DNA of 30,937 bases. Source: a virus. Below are positions 30,494 through 30,937 of the stretch, one piece after another. The DNA lies in IMG/VR virus record IMGVR_UViG_3300036768_000205, positions 1 to 30,937 of that record; one strand, written 5' to 3'. Numbering within the stretch: the stretch's first letter is position 1; each line of letters starts with the position of its first letter. Under the pieces are notes generated by a model. It was not told the origin of the DNA and ran no database searches. It saw nothing but the letters and a program-made list of their open reading frames with translations. The translations under genes and the position numbers were made by a program.

Positions 30494-30937
30494 ATGGCTT
30501 TTGTACAAATCATAGCATCAAGTAACGATGGATACATTGTTGAAAACGGTTCGTTTACAGCTACTACTGCTTTTTTGGAAGTAGGCAATACGACATCAAC
30601 AAATAAATTATCAGCATGCTGGATACCATTTTCGGTAAATCTATTGAAAAACACAACTATCGTAAGTGCAGTGTTCAAAATCGCTGCAACTACAACTGTT
30701 ACGGTCAACAGTCAAAATTACAATATAGTTGTGGGAGTACATAATAGTGTAAACAGTCCTCAACCGTCAACATATAGTCAGCTTGTAGGATACACATATT
30801 TGCAATCTACTTATTATTTTGCGAGTCATACAGAAGGAACAATATTAACATTTGACTTTCAAACAGCAGTATCTACTCTCATAGCAAATACAAATTGGAC
30901 ACCCAATAATGTAATTGCCATCGTAATGAAAGATAAC
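30494..30937 (+). CDS. Tail fibre-like protein, cut by window end
   Basis: 148 codons seen, no stop. Ser/Thr/Asn-rich beta-type sequence (FLEVGNTTSTNKLSACWIPF, TTTVTVNSQNYNIVVGVHN) with many Tyr, resembling fibre or carbohydrate-binding domains. AT content is higher than in the genes before, common for host-range proteins that are exchanged between phages. It starts two bases after the previous stop. Confidence 0.6.
   Translation, partial: MAFVQIIASSNDGYIVENGSFTATTAFLEVGNTTSTNKLSACWIPFSVNLLKNTTIVSAVFKIAATTTVTVNSQNYNIVVGVHNSVNSPQPSTYSQLVGYTYLQSTYYFASHTEGTILTFDFQTAVSTLIANTNWTPNNVIAIVMKDN

Overview
The window is almost entirely a temperate, siphovirus-type prophage read from its left attachment site into its tail-fibre genes. 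At the far left (about 1-193) is a short piece of presumed host DNA, ending in the terminator and the 3' part of a tRNA-Pro(GGG) gene on the minus strand. The tRNA is broken inside its anticodon arm, the usual result of integration into a tRNA gene; the intact tRNA and the integrase should lie beyond the right edge. The host cannot be fixed from this sequence. The Thr/Pro lipoprotein linker followed by Ala/Thr/Gln-rich coiled coil (10723-11673) and the moderate GC content are in the style of Chloroflexota (Anaerolineae); this is an inference only.

Layout. 364-880: XRE repressor (minus), an operator region with two TGTC-N10-GACA sites and a strong rightward promoter. 880-2514: small early genes, a GC-rich gene-less structured stretch ending in a tRNA-like element, an RHH regulator and small membrane proteins. 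2590-5289: recombination module (SSB-like protein ending in EEMPF, ERCC4-type nuclease, Sak4-like RecA-fold ATPase). 5331-7209: small Zn-ribbon, membrane and coiled-coil proteins and a Gp37/Gp68 (DUF5131) protein. 7222-10269: replication (AAA+ helicase-like ATPase, a 19-bp inverted repeat of doubled 9-mers around an AT-rich core, small Zn-finger protein, PrimPol-CHC2 primase). 10298-13763: a module unusual for a siphovirus: membrane protein, lipoprotein, FtsK/HerA-type translocase with a winged-helix tail and eight 8-bp repeats at its 3' end, then a membrane/coiled-coil/HTH protein. 13777-14228: Zn-ribbon/HTH protein followed by a promoter-terminator module. 14228-30937: terminase, endolysin, portal, MuF protein, a second promoter-terminator module, holin-type genes, scaffold, coat, connectors, tail tube, tail chaperones with a -1 frameshift, tape measure, Dit-like, Gp37-like, baseplate and fibre genes.

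The most striking signals are not single genes. (1) A palindrome, ATACTGAGTAT (core TACTGAGTA), occurs 19 times with an exact 9-bp core, 11 of them exact 11-mers. All lie inside coding sequence, spaced 0.55-2.2 kb apart, and they force TEY or LLS peptides into unrelated proteins. (2) Two promoter-terminator modules share an identical 18-mer in front of late gene blocks, just downstream of a Zn-ribbon/HTH protein: a possible lambda-Q-like control circuit with two targets. (3) The FtsK-like gene with terminal 8-bp repeats recalls the TraB/clt conjugation system of Streptomyces. (4) Two GC-rich RNA-like regions share a hairpin motif, and one ends in a tRNA fold with an odd anticodon loop.
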